Notes: generated from the letters alone by a model not told the origin. DNA of 64,000 nt from Streptomyces sp. NBC_01788 (GCF_035917575.1 NZ_CP109090.1:5270001-5334000); one strand, 5' to 3'. Counted from the first letter of the stretch, positions 8,388 through 17,369 are shown. Made by a program: numbers and translations.

Positions 8388-9500
8388 ATGCCGACCTACG
8401 ACCTGTACGCCAGGAACCCGGGTGACTCGCACTGGCAGGTCCCCGCGACCGGCGCGGCTCGCTTCAGCTGGGAGTACGACGACGGCCGCGACCGCCTCCT
8501 CGCCCTCTACCAGAAGGGCAAGGACAAGCAGTGGGACGGGCAGAAGCGGATCGACTGGGACCTGGAGGTGGACCCGTACGACCCGCTCGGCACTCCAGAG
8601 GAGGCGATGACCCTCTACGGCACCCCGTACTGGGCGAAGATGACCGACCGGGACAAGGGCGAGCTGCGCCGCCACTTCGCGGCCTGGCAGTTCAGCCAGT
8701 TCCTGCACGGCGAGCAGGGCGCGATGATCTGCGCTGCGCGGATCGTGGAGTCCGTGCCCGACCTGGACGCCAAGTTCTACTCCGCGACCCAGACCATGGA
8801 CGAGGCCCGGCACGCCGAGATCTACGGCCGCTTCCTGCACGAGAAGATCGGGATGCTCTACCCGATCAACGACAACCTCCAGTCCCTCCTCGGCGACACC
8901 CTCCGCGACAGCCGCTGGGACATGCCGTACCTGGGCATGCAGGTGCTGATCGAAGGCCTGGCCCTGGCGGCCTTCGGCATGATCCGCGACACCACGAACA
9001 AGCCGCTGCCCAAGCAGATCCTCGCCTACGTCATGCAGGACGAGGCCCGGCACGTGGCCTTCGGCCGCATGGCCCTGCGCGACCACTACCGGCAGCTCAC
9101 CGACGCGGAACTGCGCGAACGCGAGGAATTCGTCATCGAGGGCTGCTACTTGATGCGCGACCGCCTGCGCGGCGTGGAGGTCCTGGAGAACTTCGGCATC
9201 CCCAGGGCGGAGGCCGACGAGCTCAGCGAGCGCTCCGAATTCCTCCAGCTCTTCCGCCAGTTGCTCTTCAGCCGCATCGTCCCCTGCGTCAAGGACATCG
9301 GCCTGTGGGGCAAACGCCTCCAGCAGGCCTACGTCGACATGGGCGTCTTCGAGATGGGCGACTCCAGCCTGGACCAGCTCATGGCCCAGGACGAGGAGAT
9401 CGCCGAGAAGCTGGACGCGGAACGCTTCGCGGTCGAGGAGCGGGAGCGGGTCGCGGAGGTGGAGGAGGCGATCGAGGAGGGTCAGCGCCTCACCGGCTGA
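8388..9500 (+). CDS. Ferritin-like diiron oxidase/hydroxylase family protein
   Basis: A 370-aa ferritin-like protein. The ATG at 8388 gives MPTYDLYARNP, which I consider the family start; an in-frame GTG at 8373 is possible. Two diiron motifs are clear: TMDEARHAEIYGRF and VMQDEARHVAFGRM, each contributing Glu and His ligands, plus a Glu in HGEQGAMICAARIVE. The fold resembles R2-like oxidases. The substrate is unknown. It is divergent from the AurF-like gene, so a pair of diiron enzymes shares one promoter region. The last 19 nt overlap the convergent DUF3291 gene. Confidence 0.85.
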   Translation: MPTYDLYARNPGDSHWQVPATGAARFSWEYDDGRDRLLALYQKGKDKQWDGQKRIDWDLEVDPYDPLGTPEEAMTLYGTPYWAKMTDRDKGELRRHFAAWQFSQFLHGEQGAMICAARIVESVPDLDAKFYSATQTMDEARHAEIYGRFLHEKIGMLYPINDNLQSLLGDTLRDSRWDMPYLGMQVLIEGLALAAFGMIRDTTNKPLPKQILAYVMQDEARHVAFGRMALRDHYRQLTDAELREREEFVIEGCYLMRDRLRGVEVLENFGIPRAEADELSERSEFLQLFRQLLFSRIVPCVKDIGLWGKRLQQAYVDMGVFEMGDSSLDQLMAQDEEIAEKLDAERFAVEERERVAEVEEAIEEGQRLTG

Positions 9501-10000
9501 TCACCCGACCCCTCGGGCACACCGCCGGTCACCGGCACCGCACGCCGGGGCGGGAACGTCGCGCGGAGGGTGAACGCGTACTCGGCCGGACCGTGTTCAC
9601 GGAGGTGGAGGAGCCGTTCCTCCGCCTCCGCCACCGTGGGACGGTGACCCGCCGGAACCCACCACAGCGCGGTGACCGCCTCCGTCGGCCGCTCGAAGAA
9701 CTCCCGGCGGCGGGCGAGCATCTCCCGGTGCCGGCCCCGGTACATATAGGCCGTCAGGGCCTTCGTGTCCCGCCACACCGACATGTTGACGATCAGCCAC
9801 GCGTCACCGAAGACCGCCACGTCCGTCGCGTTGCCCGAGTCGCTCTTCAGCCGCCAGACGAAACCGTCCGCGGTCTCCGCGTCGGCGTTCACCGGGTCGA
9901 GCGCGTCCACGAAGTCCTTCAACCGGGGCGAGTCCAATGGGGCGTTGAGGCGGGAGATGTTGACCTGGGCGAGTTCGTACACCGATGCCGGAGTCGTCAT
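9482..10000 (-). CDS. DUF3291 domain-containing protein
   Basis: A 172-aa DUF3291 protein, a dimeric alpha/beta-barrel-like fold related to heme-degrading and antibiotic-biosynthesis-type monooxygenases. Typical text: YELAQVNISRLNAPLDSP near the N-terminus, then FVDALDPVNADAETADGFVWR and a Trp/His-rich centre (ALWWVPAGHRPT). The ATG at 10000 was chosen because conservation begins with MTTPASVYELAQ. No pathway is evident. It ends inside the convergent ferritin-like gene (19 nt overlap) and follows the PBP gene on the same strand. Confidence 0.82.
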   Translation of the reverse strand: MTTPASVYELAQVNISRLNAPLDSPRLKDFVDALDPVNADAETADGFVWRLKSDSGNATDVAVFGDAWLIVNMSVWRDTKALTAYMYRGRHREMLARRREFFERPTEAVTALWWVPAGHRPTVAEAEERLLHLREHGPAEYAFTLRATFPPRRAVPVTGGVPEGSGDQPVRR

Positions 10001-10044
10001 GCCCGAACGGTAGGACGGCCCCGGCCGCTCCCGGCACCCCCGTC

Positions 10045-11514
10045 TCACTTTGCGGGCGGCGCGTGCAGCACCTTCTCCATCACCGCCTTGGCGATCGGCG
10101 CCGCCGTACCGCCGCCGCTGATGTCGCCCCGCCGCGCGGACGCGTCCTCCACCACCACGGCGACCGCGACCCTCGGTGCCATGTCGTCGTCGTTCCGCGC
10201 CCAGGAGACGAACCAGGCGTACGGCGTACCGGCGTTGCCCAGGCCGTGCTGGGCGGTGCCCGTCTTGCCGCCCACCACGGCCCCGGGGATCGCCGCGTTC
10301 CCGCCGGTTCCCTCGGTGACCACGTCGGCCATCAGCTCCCGAAGCCGAGCCGCGGTCGTCGGACGCATCACCTGCCGGGCGGGCCGCGAGCCGGCCGCGG
10401 ACACGGTGCCGCCGTTCTGGCGCGTGGTCCGCTCCACGAGGTACGGCGTCCGCACCTGCCCGCCGTTCGCGACCGCCGCCGCCACCATCGCCATCTGCAG
10501 CGGAGTGGCCCGCGTGTTGTACTGGCCGATCGACGACAGGGCGAGCTGTGCCCGGTCCACCCGGGTGTCGAAGGTGCTCGGCGACACCGAGAAGGGAATC
10601 CTCACCCCCTTGTCGTTGAAGCCGAACCCCTCCGCAGCAGCCCGCATCCTCCGCACGCCCACGTCCACGCCCAGCTTCGCGAACACCGTGTTGCACGACC
10701 ACTCGAACGCATGCCGCAGGGAGGCGTCCCGGCAGTCGTCGGCCTCGTTGTAGAGCCAGGTCGTCGTGCCCGGCAGCTGGTACGGGTCGGGGGAGTCGGT
10801 CGGCTCGTCCAGGTCCCGCACCACGCCCGCGTCCAGCGCGGCCGCCGCGGTGACGACCTTGAACGTCGACCCCGGCGGATATGTCTGCCGCACCGCCCGG
10901 TTCAGCATCGGCTGCTCCGGGTCCTCGTTCAGCCGCGCCCACACCGCCGACACCGCCGGCCTGTTCCCGGACAGCAGCGAGGGGTCGTACGAGGGCGTGG
11001 ACACCAGCGCCAGGATCCGTCCCGACGTCGGCTCGATCGCCGCGACCGCTCCCTTGCGGCCACCCAGCCCCTCGAACGCGGCCCGCTGGGCGGCCGGATC
11101 GATCGTCGTCACGACGTTGCCGCCCGGGCTCCGCCCGCCCGCGAAGCCCCGCCACGGCCCGAACCCCGCGAGCATCGGATCCGAGCCCGACAGCACCCCG
11201 TCCTCGGAGTGCTCCAGGAACGTCGTCCCGTAGAGCTGCGAGGCGAAGCCGGTCACCGGCGCGTACAACGGCCCGTCCGTGTAGGTGCGTTCGAAGCGAA
11301 GCTGCTCCCCGGTGTCCTTGGAGCCGGTGACCGGCCGGCCACCGACCAGGATCTCGCCGCGCGGCTGCTGGTAACGGGCGATGGTGGGGCGGCGGTTGGC
11401 CGGATTGCCGCTGTAGGCCGGGCTCCGGAGCACCTGCAACCAGGCGACGTTCAGCAGGAGCGCCACCAGCAGGACCACGCAGAAGGTCGCGGCGTGCCGG
11501 ATGCACCGGGTCAA
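10045..11514 (-). CDS. Class B penicillin-binding protein (PbpA/FtsI-like transpeptidase)
   Basis: A 489-aa monofunctional transpeptidase that cross-links peptidoglycan stems. A single N-terminal membrane anchor (residues ~8-28) precedes a short dimerisation domain with the PRGEIL motif. The catalytic domain shows SxxK (STFK, Ser216/Lys219), SxN (SCN, 273-275) and KTG (417-419). It is shorter than FtsI and resembles PbpA-type partners of RodA/FtsW. It begins 19 nt after the FtsW/RodA gene, so the two form an operon encoding a SEDS glycosyltransferase/PBP pair. This is an accessory pair; no division or Mre genes are adjacent. Confidence 0.94.
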   Translation of the reverse strand: MTRCIRHAATFCVVLLVALLLNVAWLQVLRSPAYSGNPANRRPTIARYQQPRGEILVGGRPVTGSKDTGEQLRFERTYTDGPLYAPVTGFASQLYGTTFLEHSEDGVLSGSDPMLAGFGPWRGFAGGRSPGGNVVTTIDPAAQRAAFEGLGGRKGAVAAIEPTSGRILALVSTPSYDPSLLSGNRPAVSAVWARLNEDPEQPMLNRAVRQTYPPGSTFKVVTAAAALDAGVVRDLDEPTDSPDPYQLPGTTTWLYNEADDCRDASLRHAFEWSCNTVFAKLGVDVGVRRMRAAAEGFGFNDKGVRIPFSVSPSTFDTRVDRAQLALSSIGQYNTRATPLQMAMVAAAVANGGQVRTPYLVERTTRQNGGTVSAAGSRPARQVMRPTTAARLRELMADVVTEGTGGNAAIPGAVVGGKTGTAQHGLGNAGTPYAWFVSWARNDDDMAPRVAVAVVVEDASARRGDISGGGTAAPIAKAVMEKVLHAPPAK

Positions 11515-11533
11515 CGGACCCCCTCCTCACCGG

Positions 11534-12895
11534 TCATGGGGCCAGCGTCCCGTCGTACTCCCAGCGCGCCACATGGCTCACCCGGATCAGCAGCGCCACG
11601 ATCGTCCAGTTGGTCACGACCGACGAGCCGCCCTGTGCCAGGAACGGCATCGCGAGACCGGTCAGCGGGATCAGGCCGGTCACCCCGCCCGCGATCACGA
11701 ACACCTGGAGCGCCACGAGCGAGGCGAGCCCGATCGCGAGCAGCCGGCCGAAGGGGTCGCGCAGGGCGAGGCCCGCCCGGTAGCCGCGCTCGACGAGCAG
11801 TGCGTACAGCAGGAAGACCGCGGACAGCCCGGCCAGACCCAGTTCCTCCCCGGCGGTGGCCAGGATGAAGTCCGACTTGACGGCGAAGCCGACGAGGGTG
11901 GAGTGGCCGAGGCCGAGGCCGGTGCCGGTCAACCCGCCCGCCGCGAACGAGAACAGCGACTGCGCCACCTGGCCGGGCCCCTCACCGGCCTCGATGGACG
12001 CGAACGGGTGCAGCCACTCACCGAACCGGCTGCGCACGTGCGGTTCCAGCCGGCCGACGGCGACCGCGCCGGCCGCCGCGAGGAGCAGTCCGACCGCGAT
12101 CCAGCCGGTGCGGCCGGTGGCCACGTAGAGCATGATGACGAACAGGCCGAAGAACAGCAGCGAGGTGCCGAGGTCGCGTTCCAGGACCAGGACGACGACG
12201 CTCAGCAGCCAGATCGTCACCACCGGCCCCAGCACCCGTCCGGTGGGCAGTTGCAGCCGCCACACCTGGCGGCCGCTGTACGCCAGCGCCCCGCGGTTGG
12301 CGGCCAGGTACGCGGCGAAGAACACCGCGAGCAGCACCTTCGCGAACTCGCCCGGCTGGATGGAGAACCCGCCCAGCCGGATCCAGATCCGGGCGCCGTT
12401 GACGGCGGGGAAGAGGATGGGCAGCGTGAGCAGGACGAGCGTGGAGGCGACACACAGGTAGGCGTAGCGCTGCAGCCACCGGTGGTCGCGCAGCACGAGC
12501 ACCACCAGGATGAACAGCCCCACACCCAGCGTGGACCACACCAGTTGGGCGGGGGCGGCCTCGTCGCCCGGTGTCTCCAGGTCGAGCCGGTAGATCAGCA
12601 CCAGGCCCAGCCCGTTGAGCAGGACGGCGATGGGCAGCAGCAGCGGGTCGGCGTACGGCGCGCACAGGCGCACCGCGATGTGCGCGACCAGCGCGAGCAC
12701 GCCGAGCCCGGCGCCGTAGCCGGCGGCGCCGGGCGGGACGGTGCCGTTCCTCGCCAGGCCGACGGCGCAGTAGCCGCACACCGGCAGCAGGACGGCGAGG
12801 ACGATGAGGGAGAGTTCGACACCGCGGCGCCGGGGGAGGCGGGCGGCGGGCGCGGACGGGGCGGCCGCTGCCACGGGGATTCCGGCCTGGGTCAT
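11534..12895 (-). CDS. FtsW/RodA/SpoVE (SEDS) peptidoglycan glycosyltransferase
   Basis: A 453-aa polytopic SEDS protein with about ten to twelve hydrophobic helices. Signature segments are YRLDLETPGDEA, FSIQPGEFAKVLLAVFFAAYL, RDLGTSLLFFG, and the C-terminal block SDFILATAGEELGLAG followed by PLTGLAMPFLAQGGSS. SEDS proteins polymerise lipid II and work with a cognate class B PBP, here the gene 19 nt downstream. The start MTQAG gives a Pro/Ala-rich cytoplasmic tail. Confidence 0.95.
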   Translation of the reverse strand: MTQAGIPVAAAAPSAPAARLPRRRGVELSLIVLAVLLPVCGYCAVGLARNGTVPPGAAGYGAGLGVLALVAHIAVRLCAPYADPLLLPIAVLLNGLGLVLIYRLDLETPGDEAAPAQLVWSTLGVGLFILVVLVLRDHRWLQRYAYLCVASTLVLLTLPILFPAVNGARIWIRLGGFSIQPGEFAKVLLAVFFAAYLAANRGALAYSGRQVWRLQLPTGRVLGPVVTIWLLSVVVLVLERDLGTSLLFFGLFVIMLYVATGRTGWIAVGLLLAAAGAVAVGRLEPHVRSRFGEWLHPFASIEAGEGPGQVAQSLFSFAAGGLTGTGLGLGHSTLVGFAVKSDFILATAGEELGLAGLSAVFLLYALLVERGYRAGLALRDPFGRLLAIGLASLVALQVFVIAGGVTGLIPLTGLAMPFLAQGGSSVVTNWTIVALLIRVSHVARWEYDGTLAP

Positions 12896-12938
12896 GTCCG
12901 GAACCTACCCAAAAGGCATGGCCTGTCCGCCCTGCTGG

Positions 12939-13496
12939 TCAGCACCAGCGTGGCGTGGGCCCGATGGTGGCGATGTACCGCGCCGAGCCCCACGCCCAGA
13001 CGCCGTCCGAGAGGAGGTACCACACCCGGGTGCCGTCGACCGGCTCGCCAAGGGTCCTGCAGAAGATCCACACGAGCCGGCCCGGCCGGGCCAGCCGCAG
13101 CACCCGGCTGTCGAGGTCGGGGCGGGTGCGCAGGGCGAGCCCGCCGCGGGCCGTGACGACGCCCCGGGTGAAGCGCGGGCGGGGGTGGTCGGGGGCGCCG
13201 CTGTTCTGCCGGGCCGTGCTGTGCTCGGGCGTGGTGCCGTGCTCGGGTGTCGTGCCGTGGGCGGGCGTGGTGCCGCGCTCGGGGGTCTTGCTGTGCTCGG
13301 GCGTGGTGCCGTGCGCGGGGGTCTTGCCGTGCTCGGGCGTGGTGCCGTGTGCGGGGGTCGTGCTGTGCCGGGGGGTCGCTGCCTGGTGACCGCTCCGGCC
13401 GTCGTCGGCGATGGCGGGTGCCGCGGCGGCCGTGGAGAGGAGTGCGCCGGTGGCGGCCGCCACGGCCAGTCGGATGAGGGGGGAGCGCAGGGACAT
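12939..13496 (-). CDS. Secreted SH3-domain protein with His-rich hexapeptide repeat
   Basis: A 185-aa exported protein. The signal peptide is MSLRSPLIRLAVAAATGALL...APAIA (cleavage near residue 30). Residues 46-93 are eight consecutive six-residue units of the form [TK]TP[AE]HG, with a His in seven of them. The C-terminus (residues ~108-185) is a bacterial SH3-like domain (GLALRTRPDLDSRVLRLA..GDGVWAWGSARYIA-type layout). SH3b domains commonly bind the cell wall. The repeat could be a flexible stalk or bind metal (inference). It lies downstream of a kinase gene and upstream of the FtsW/PBP operon, all leftward. Confidence 0.85.
   Translation of the reverse strand: MSLRSPLIRLAVAAATGALLSTAAAAPAIADDGRSGHQAATPRHSTTPAHGTTPEHGKTPAHGTTPEHSKTPERGTTPAHGTTPEHGTTPEHSTARQNSGAPDHPRPRFTRGVVTARGGLALRTRPDLDSRVLRLARPGRLVWIFCRTLGEPVDGTRVWYLLSDGVWAWGSARYIATIGPTPRWC
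13218..13361 (-). repeat. Eight tandem 18-bp units encoding [TK]TP[AE]HG
   Basis: The units read TTPAHG, TTPEHG, KTPAHG, TTPEHS, KTPERG, TTPAHG, TTPEHG, TTPEHS, exactly in register. The DNA copies are near-identical (gtgccgtgctcgggcgtg-type), so copy number could vary by slippage between strains. It lies within the SH3-domain gene. Confidence 0.85.
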
Positions 13497-13637
13497 GGAG
13501 TACCTCCACCTGAGGCGGCGAAGCCCATCGAGGCCGGACTGAGCTGACTAACCGCCACATTAGGAGCACCGCATTCCGGAGGCCCGTCACACTGGGCCAT
13601 CGGGGCGCCGCCGTCTGAGGGGCCGTCATCCGGGCCG

Positions 13638-14945
13638 TCATTCAGGTGCGGGCATGATCCTTGCAGGGGCATGGGCTCCGGAGGGAGCGGGCGGTGTCTG
13701 AGGGAGCGTCAGGGTCGCCACCGCCCCGCCGTCCTGCGCGTTGGCGAACTCCAACCGGGCGCCCAGCACTTCCGCCTGGCCCAGGGCGATCGTCAGCCCG
13801 AGCCCGTGCCCGGTCGCGCCGCCCTCCGTGCGGAAGCGTTGCGGCCCGTGCGCCACGAGGTACTCCGGATAGCCGTCGCCGTGGTCCCGCACGCTGACCA
13901 CCGGCCCGTCGACGGTCAGCACCACCGGCGGCCGGCCGTGGCCGTGCGCGTTGGCCACCAGATTGCCCAGCACCCGCTCCAGCCGCCGCCGGTCGGTCTC
14001 CACGTACACATCCCGTACGACCCTGACCTGCGTCTCCGCCCCGGCCGCGGCCCCTGCCGCCCGCACCGCTCGCTCCGCCACCGAGCTCAGGTGCCCGGCG
14101 TCCAGGGCCGGCCGTTCCCTCCCGGTGTCCAGCCGGGAGATCTCCAGCAGGTCCTCGGTGAGCGTGCGCAGCGCGGCCACCCGGTCGCGCACCAGTTCGG
14201 TGGGGCGGCCCGGTGACAGCAGTTCGGCCGCCGCGTGCAGCCCGGTCAGCGGGGTGCGCAGCTCGTGCGCCACATCCGCGGTGAACCGCTGCTCGGCCAG
14301 CAGCTTGCCCTGGAGCGACGCAGCCATGGAGTCCAGCGCCGCGGCGACCGCGGCCACCTCGTCGTGCGGACGCGACGCGTCCCGCGCCAGCGGATCGTGC
14401 ACGCGCGCGTCCAGGTCGCCCGCGCTGATCCGCCGGGCCACGCGCGCGGTGGCGTGCAGCCGCCGGGTCACCCGGGTCACCGCGAACGCGCCGACCAGCA
14501 GCGTCGCCCCGATCGCCAGCATCGACGACCACAGGATCGACTGGTCCAGCGCGTCGATGGTGCGGGCCTGCTGCGAGTAGTCCACCGCCACGGCCAGCGT
14601 CCGCCCCCGGTCCGCGGGCCCGGCCGCCCACATCGTGGGCCGCCCCTGGTGCACGTCGACCATCGTGCCGCGCTGCCCGTTCGCCGCCAGCCGCCGCAGC
14701 CGCTCCGGCAGCCCCTCCGGGTCGACGCCTGCGCCCGGCAGCAGCGTGTCTCCGGACTCGAACGCGGTCGTGGCGTCCTTCAGCCGGGACAGGGCGAGGG
14801 CGCGCGCCTGGCCGACGGTCTGGTCGGTCACCGAGACGTGCACGAGGACGCCGAGCAGCGCGGCGAGCGCGCAGCACATCACCGTGATGAAGGCCGCGGC
14901 CTTCACCGCGAGCGTCCCGGCCCACCGGGGAAGCGCGACCCTCAT
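13638..14945 (-). CDS. Orphan sensor histidine kinase
   Basis: A 435-aa membrane kinase. The ATG at 14945 overlaps the stop of the upstream lipoprotein gene (ATGA). TM1 is at residues ~12-37, an extracellular sensor at ~40-135, TM2 at ~138-158, then HAMP (TRRLHATARVARRISAGDL). HisKA contains FTADVAHELRTPLTGL with phospho-acceptor His227. HATPase has NLVANAHGHG, DHGDGYP and GHGLGLTIA. No response regulator is adjacent on either side. The lipoprotein-kinase arrangement resembles CseA-CseC, in which a lipoprotein damps a cell-envelope kinase, but the CseB-like regulator is absent here. Confidence 0.92.
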   Translation of the reverse strand: MRVALPRWAGTLAVKAAAFITVMCCALAALLGVLVHVSVTDQTVGQARALALSRLKDATTAFESGDTLLPGAGVDPEGLPERLRRLAANGQRGTMVDVHQGRPTMWAAGPADRGRTLAVAVDYSQQARTIDALDQSILWSSMLAIGATLLVGAFAVTRVTRRLHATARVARRISAGDLDARVHDPLARDASRPHDEVAAVAAALDSMAASLQGKLLAEQRFTADVAHELRTPLTGLHAAAELLSPGRPTELVRDRVAALRTLTEDLLEISRLDTGRERPALDAGHLSSVAERAVRAAGAAAGAETQVRVVRDVYVETDRRRLERVLGNLVANAHGHGRPPVVLTVDGPVVSVRDHGDGYPEYLVAHGPQRFRTEGGATGHGLGLTIALGQAEVLGARLEFANAQDGGAVATLTLPQTPPAPSGAHAPARIMPAPE

Positions 14946-15727
14946 CGCACGCTCGCGGAGGAGGAGACGGCGGGGGAGGAGGGGGAGGGAGAGAGACTGC
15001 CGGCGGACGGGGGCGGGGACAAGGGGAGGGGCGCGTGGGTACGCGCGTGCGTGGGCCGGTGCCGCCCGGTGCGCAGGAACTCGTCGCGCGAGAACACCAT
15101 CGCCCGCTGCTCCGGATCCCAGGACCACGTGGTGCGGTACTCGTACCCGGCGATCCCGGCCGGCGAGCGTATGATCACGGCCCGCCCGGCCAGCTCCACG
15201 CCGATCACAGCGTCGTCGTTGGCGAACACCTGCACCAGCCGGTGCCCCTCGAACGTGTAGACGCGCACCGCGGTCTGGTTGGTCGGGTACAGCCGGAAGC
15301 CCAGTGCCATGTCGTCGTGCCCGTCACCGGTCAGGTCCCGGTAGTAGGGCCGCATGACGGGACACCGCGACGGATCCTTCGCCCCGCCGCACTCCGCCAG
15401 CCGGACGGCCGTGTCCTGGTACGGCGCCTTGGCGCTCGTGTAGGCGTCCGGATGCGCGGTCACCTCGGCCTGTACGACGGCAACCGGGTCGACCGCGCGG
15501 ATGTCGTCGCCGGGAGCGGTGACGCCCTTGACCGTCTCGATCTGTATCTCGTCGTAGGGCCAGGCCGGGCTGGCCGCCGGGCGCAGCGAGGGCCACAGCC
15601 GGGCCGGGCTGACCGCGGTCGGCGTGGGCCCCGCGCCGCGCAGCCCGCCCGCGTCGCCGCAGGCAGCCGTCGTCGCCGTCAGAAGGGTGACCAGGGCGGT
15701 GGCCAGGGCGGGGCGTCTGCGGAACAC
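14942..15727 (-). CDS. Lipoprotein coupled to a sensor kinase
   Basis: A 261-aa predicted lipoprotein: an Arg-rich start, a hydrophobic stretch, and a lipobox ending LTATTAAC (Cys ~23). The mature part has Ca-binding-like text YRDLTGDGHDDMALGFRLY, of the kind seen in FG-GAP/CseA-like extracellular proteins, and a Ser/Pro-rich C-terminal tail. The stop overlaps the kinase start by 4 nt, so the two are co-translated. Inference: it senses or gates the kinase from outside the membrane. Confidence 0.8.
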   Translation of the reverse strand: MFRRRPALATALVTLLTATTAACGDAGGLRGAGPTPTAVSPARLWPSLRPAASPAWPYDEIQIETVKGVTAPGDDIRAVDPVAVVQAEVTAHPDAYTSAKAPYQDTAVRLAECGGAKDPSRCPVMRPYYRDLTGDGHDDMALGFRLYPTNQTAVRVYTFEGHRLVQVFANDDAVIGVELAGRAVIIRSPAGIAGYEYRTTWSWDPEQRAMVFSRDEFLRTGRHRPTHARTHAPLPLSPPPSAGSLSPSPSSPAVSSSASVR

Positions 15728-15888
15728 GTTTCTCCGGTGGCTGGAGGAGCGGGAGGAGAGGGAGCGGCGCGGGTGACAGCCTCGTACACCCTATTCGTTT
15801 CGTATGGAAGTCCCTTTTGCTCACGGGCTTTCGGTTCCGGCGTACGAGCCCCCGGGGGAACGGCTTGTCCGGCGCCCGGGCGAAACGG

Positions 15889-16395
15889 TTACTCGGCCAG
15901 CTCCTCCAGCAGCCGTGCCGTCGGCAGGCCCGTCCGCAGATAGTCGACGAACAGCTCGTTGTGGAGGGCCCAGGGGGAGCGGCGGGCGCGGATCAGACGG
16001 ATCGCCTCGTCGGAGGAGCGCCCCTGCCGGACCAGCGCGTGCGCGACCACCAGCCCTGAGCGGTTGTAGCCGGAGTAGCAGCGCACGAGGACCCGGCGGT
16101 CCTGGTCCAGGGCGTCGCAGGCGGCCCGGGCCAGCCGTATCACCCCCGCGAGCTGTGTTCCGTCCAGCGGCCCGTCGGGTATCGGCCACACATGGTGCTC
16201 GACACCCGGGTCGGGTCCGTGGCCCGGCAGCCTGAGCAGGGTCTGCACAAGATCGAACTCATCGCGCACGACGGCGAGCTCCAGCCGCCCGGAGTGCGTC
16301 CTGAACTCGTGCCCGCCCATCCACAGGCCCGGCACGACCTCGCTCCACGGGCTGTCCGGAGCCGGTACGTCGGGCTGTTTCCCGCGGGTCCGCAA
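15889..16395 (-). CDS. Dual-specificity protein phosphatase family protein
   Basis: A cysteine-based phosphatase of ~168 aa. I favour the TTG at 16395 (product begins LRTRGKQPDVPAP): GAGG sits 5 nt upstream and the family start falls here. An upstream extension to 16524 would overlap the divergent NERD gene. The active-site loop is VLVRCYSGYNRSGLVVA, a Cx5R signature in which the usual His before Cys is Arg. A general-acid candidate lies in WPIPDGPLDG. Typical substrates are phosphotyrosine/serine proteins. No operon partner is seen; it is divergent from the NERD gene. Confidence 0.82.
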   Translation of the reverse strand: MRTRGKQPDVPAPDSPWSEVVPGLWMGGHEFRTHSGRLELAVVRDEFDLVQTLLRLPGHGPDPGVEHHVWPIPDGPLDGTQLAGVIRLARAACDALDQDRRVLVRCYSGYNRSGLVVAHALVRQGRSSDEAIRLIRARRSPWALHNELFVDYLRTGLPTARLLEELAE

Positions 16396-16495
16396 CGGCG
16401 CCTCCCCACTCCCCTGCCAACCGCTCCTCAAAGGTAGCCGGGTTCTTGCCCCGGGAGCACCCCGCCTGTTCCCATGGTCGTGGGGGTGATGGTGC

Positions 16496-17308
16496 ATGAG
16501 CGGACACCGCGGACTGCGCGTCATACCGACCTGGCGCCACGGACAGGAACGGCTCTACGTCTGCCGGCCCGACGGCAGGAACATCGCCTGGTACGACCGT
16601 GAGGCCGCCCGGGTCAACCTCCTCAGCGAGGGCGAGCAGGAGGAGGTGCTCCAGGCCCTGGGTCCCTTCCTCACCGGCTCGGTCGCGGTGGGCCCGCCCC
16701 CGGTGCCCACCCCCGCCGAACTCGCCCGGCTGAGCCTGCACCCGGACGACGACCTCGCCCCCAACCGCCCCGGCGAGGCGCTGCTGATCGCCCTCGACCG
16801 CGAGCCCGCCCCCGCCCACCGCCTGCGCCCGGACCCGCGCCGCCGCGCCCTGACCGCCGAGCAGACGGTGGGCGAGGCCCTGGACCACCTCGACGGTGCC
16901 GGCTGGCACGCTCTCCACTCCGTTCCGCTGCCCGGCGGCGACCGCATCCACCACCTGGTCATCGGCCCGGGTGGCCTCTTCGCCGTCCACGCCCTGTACG
17001 CCCGCAAGCAGCGCGTCCGCATCGACGACCCGATGGTCGTCCTCGGCCGCCACGACCCCGCGCCCCTCCTGCGCGACCTCCGCAGCCGGGCCGACCGGGC
17101 CTCCTACGCGCTGACGGCCGAGGTGCGCCCCGTCCTGGTCCTGACGGACCCGGCGGCCCTCCACGTCACCGCGCCGCCCAGGGGCGTACGCGTCCTCGAA
17201 CTCGCCGTCCTCGGGGACCTGACCCGCCTGGGCGGCCAGCTGAAACCGGCGGACGTGGAAGCACTCCACGCGATGGCGAGGGACCGCAGGACGTGGGAGA
17301 GGGTGTGA
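16496..17308 (+). CDS. NERD domain-containing protein
   Basis: A 270-aa soluble protein whose C-terminal half (residues ~120-245) is a nuclease-related NERD domain: AEQTVGEALDHL, WHALHSVPLPGGDRIHHLVIGPGGLFAV, then Lys-rich strands and a VLVLTDPAALHV segment. NERD domains have a restriction-endonuclease-like core; activity here is unproven. The N-terminal ~100 residues are unassigned. It is divergently paired with a phosphatase gene and lies just upstream (in genome order) of NHEJ genes, but on its own promoter. Confidence 0.82.
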   Translation: MSGHRGLRVIPTWRHGQERLYVCRPDGRNIAWYDREAARVNLLSEGEQEEVLQALGPFLTGSVAVGPPPVPTPAELARLSLHPDDDLAPNRPGEALLIALDREPAPAHRLRPDPRRRALTAEQTVGEALDHLDGAGWHALHSVPLPGGDRIHHLVIGPGGLFAVHALYARKQRVRIDDPMVVLGRHDPAPLLRDLRSRADRASYALTAEVRPVLVLTDPAALHVTAPPRGVRVLELAVLGDLTRLGGQLKPADVEALHAMARDRRTWERV

Positions 17309-17369
17309 GAGGGCGGCTGGGCTGAGGGGTCGGTCGAGCTGAGGGGCCGGTCGGGCTCAGGGGGTCGAC

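Noticed and set aside
7297..9500. Diiron and flavin enzymes as parts of a biosynthetic gene cluster
   Set aside because: No synthase, carrier protein, transporter or tailoring set is nearby; the oxygenases are scattered single genes among housekeeping functions.
13218..13361. Regular short repeats considered as a CRISPR array
   Set aside because: Units are contiguous 18-mers with no spacers and encode an in-frame peptide repeat; no cas genes occur in the window.
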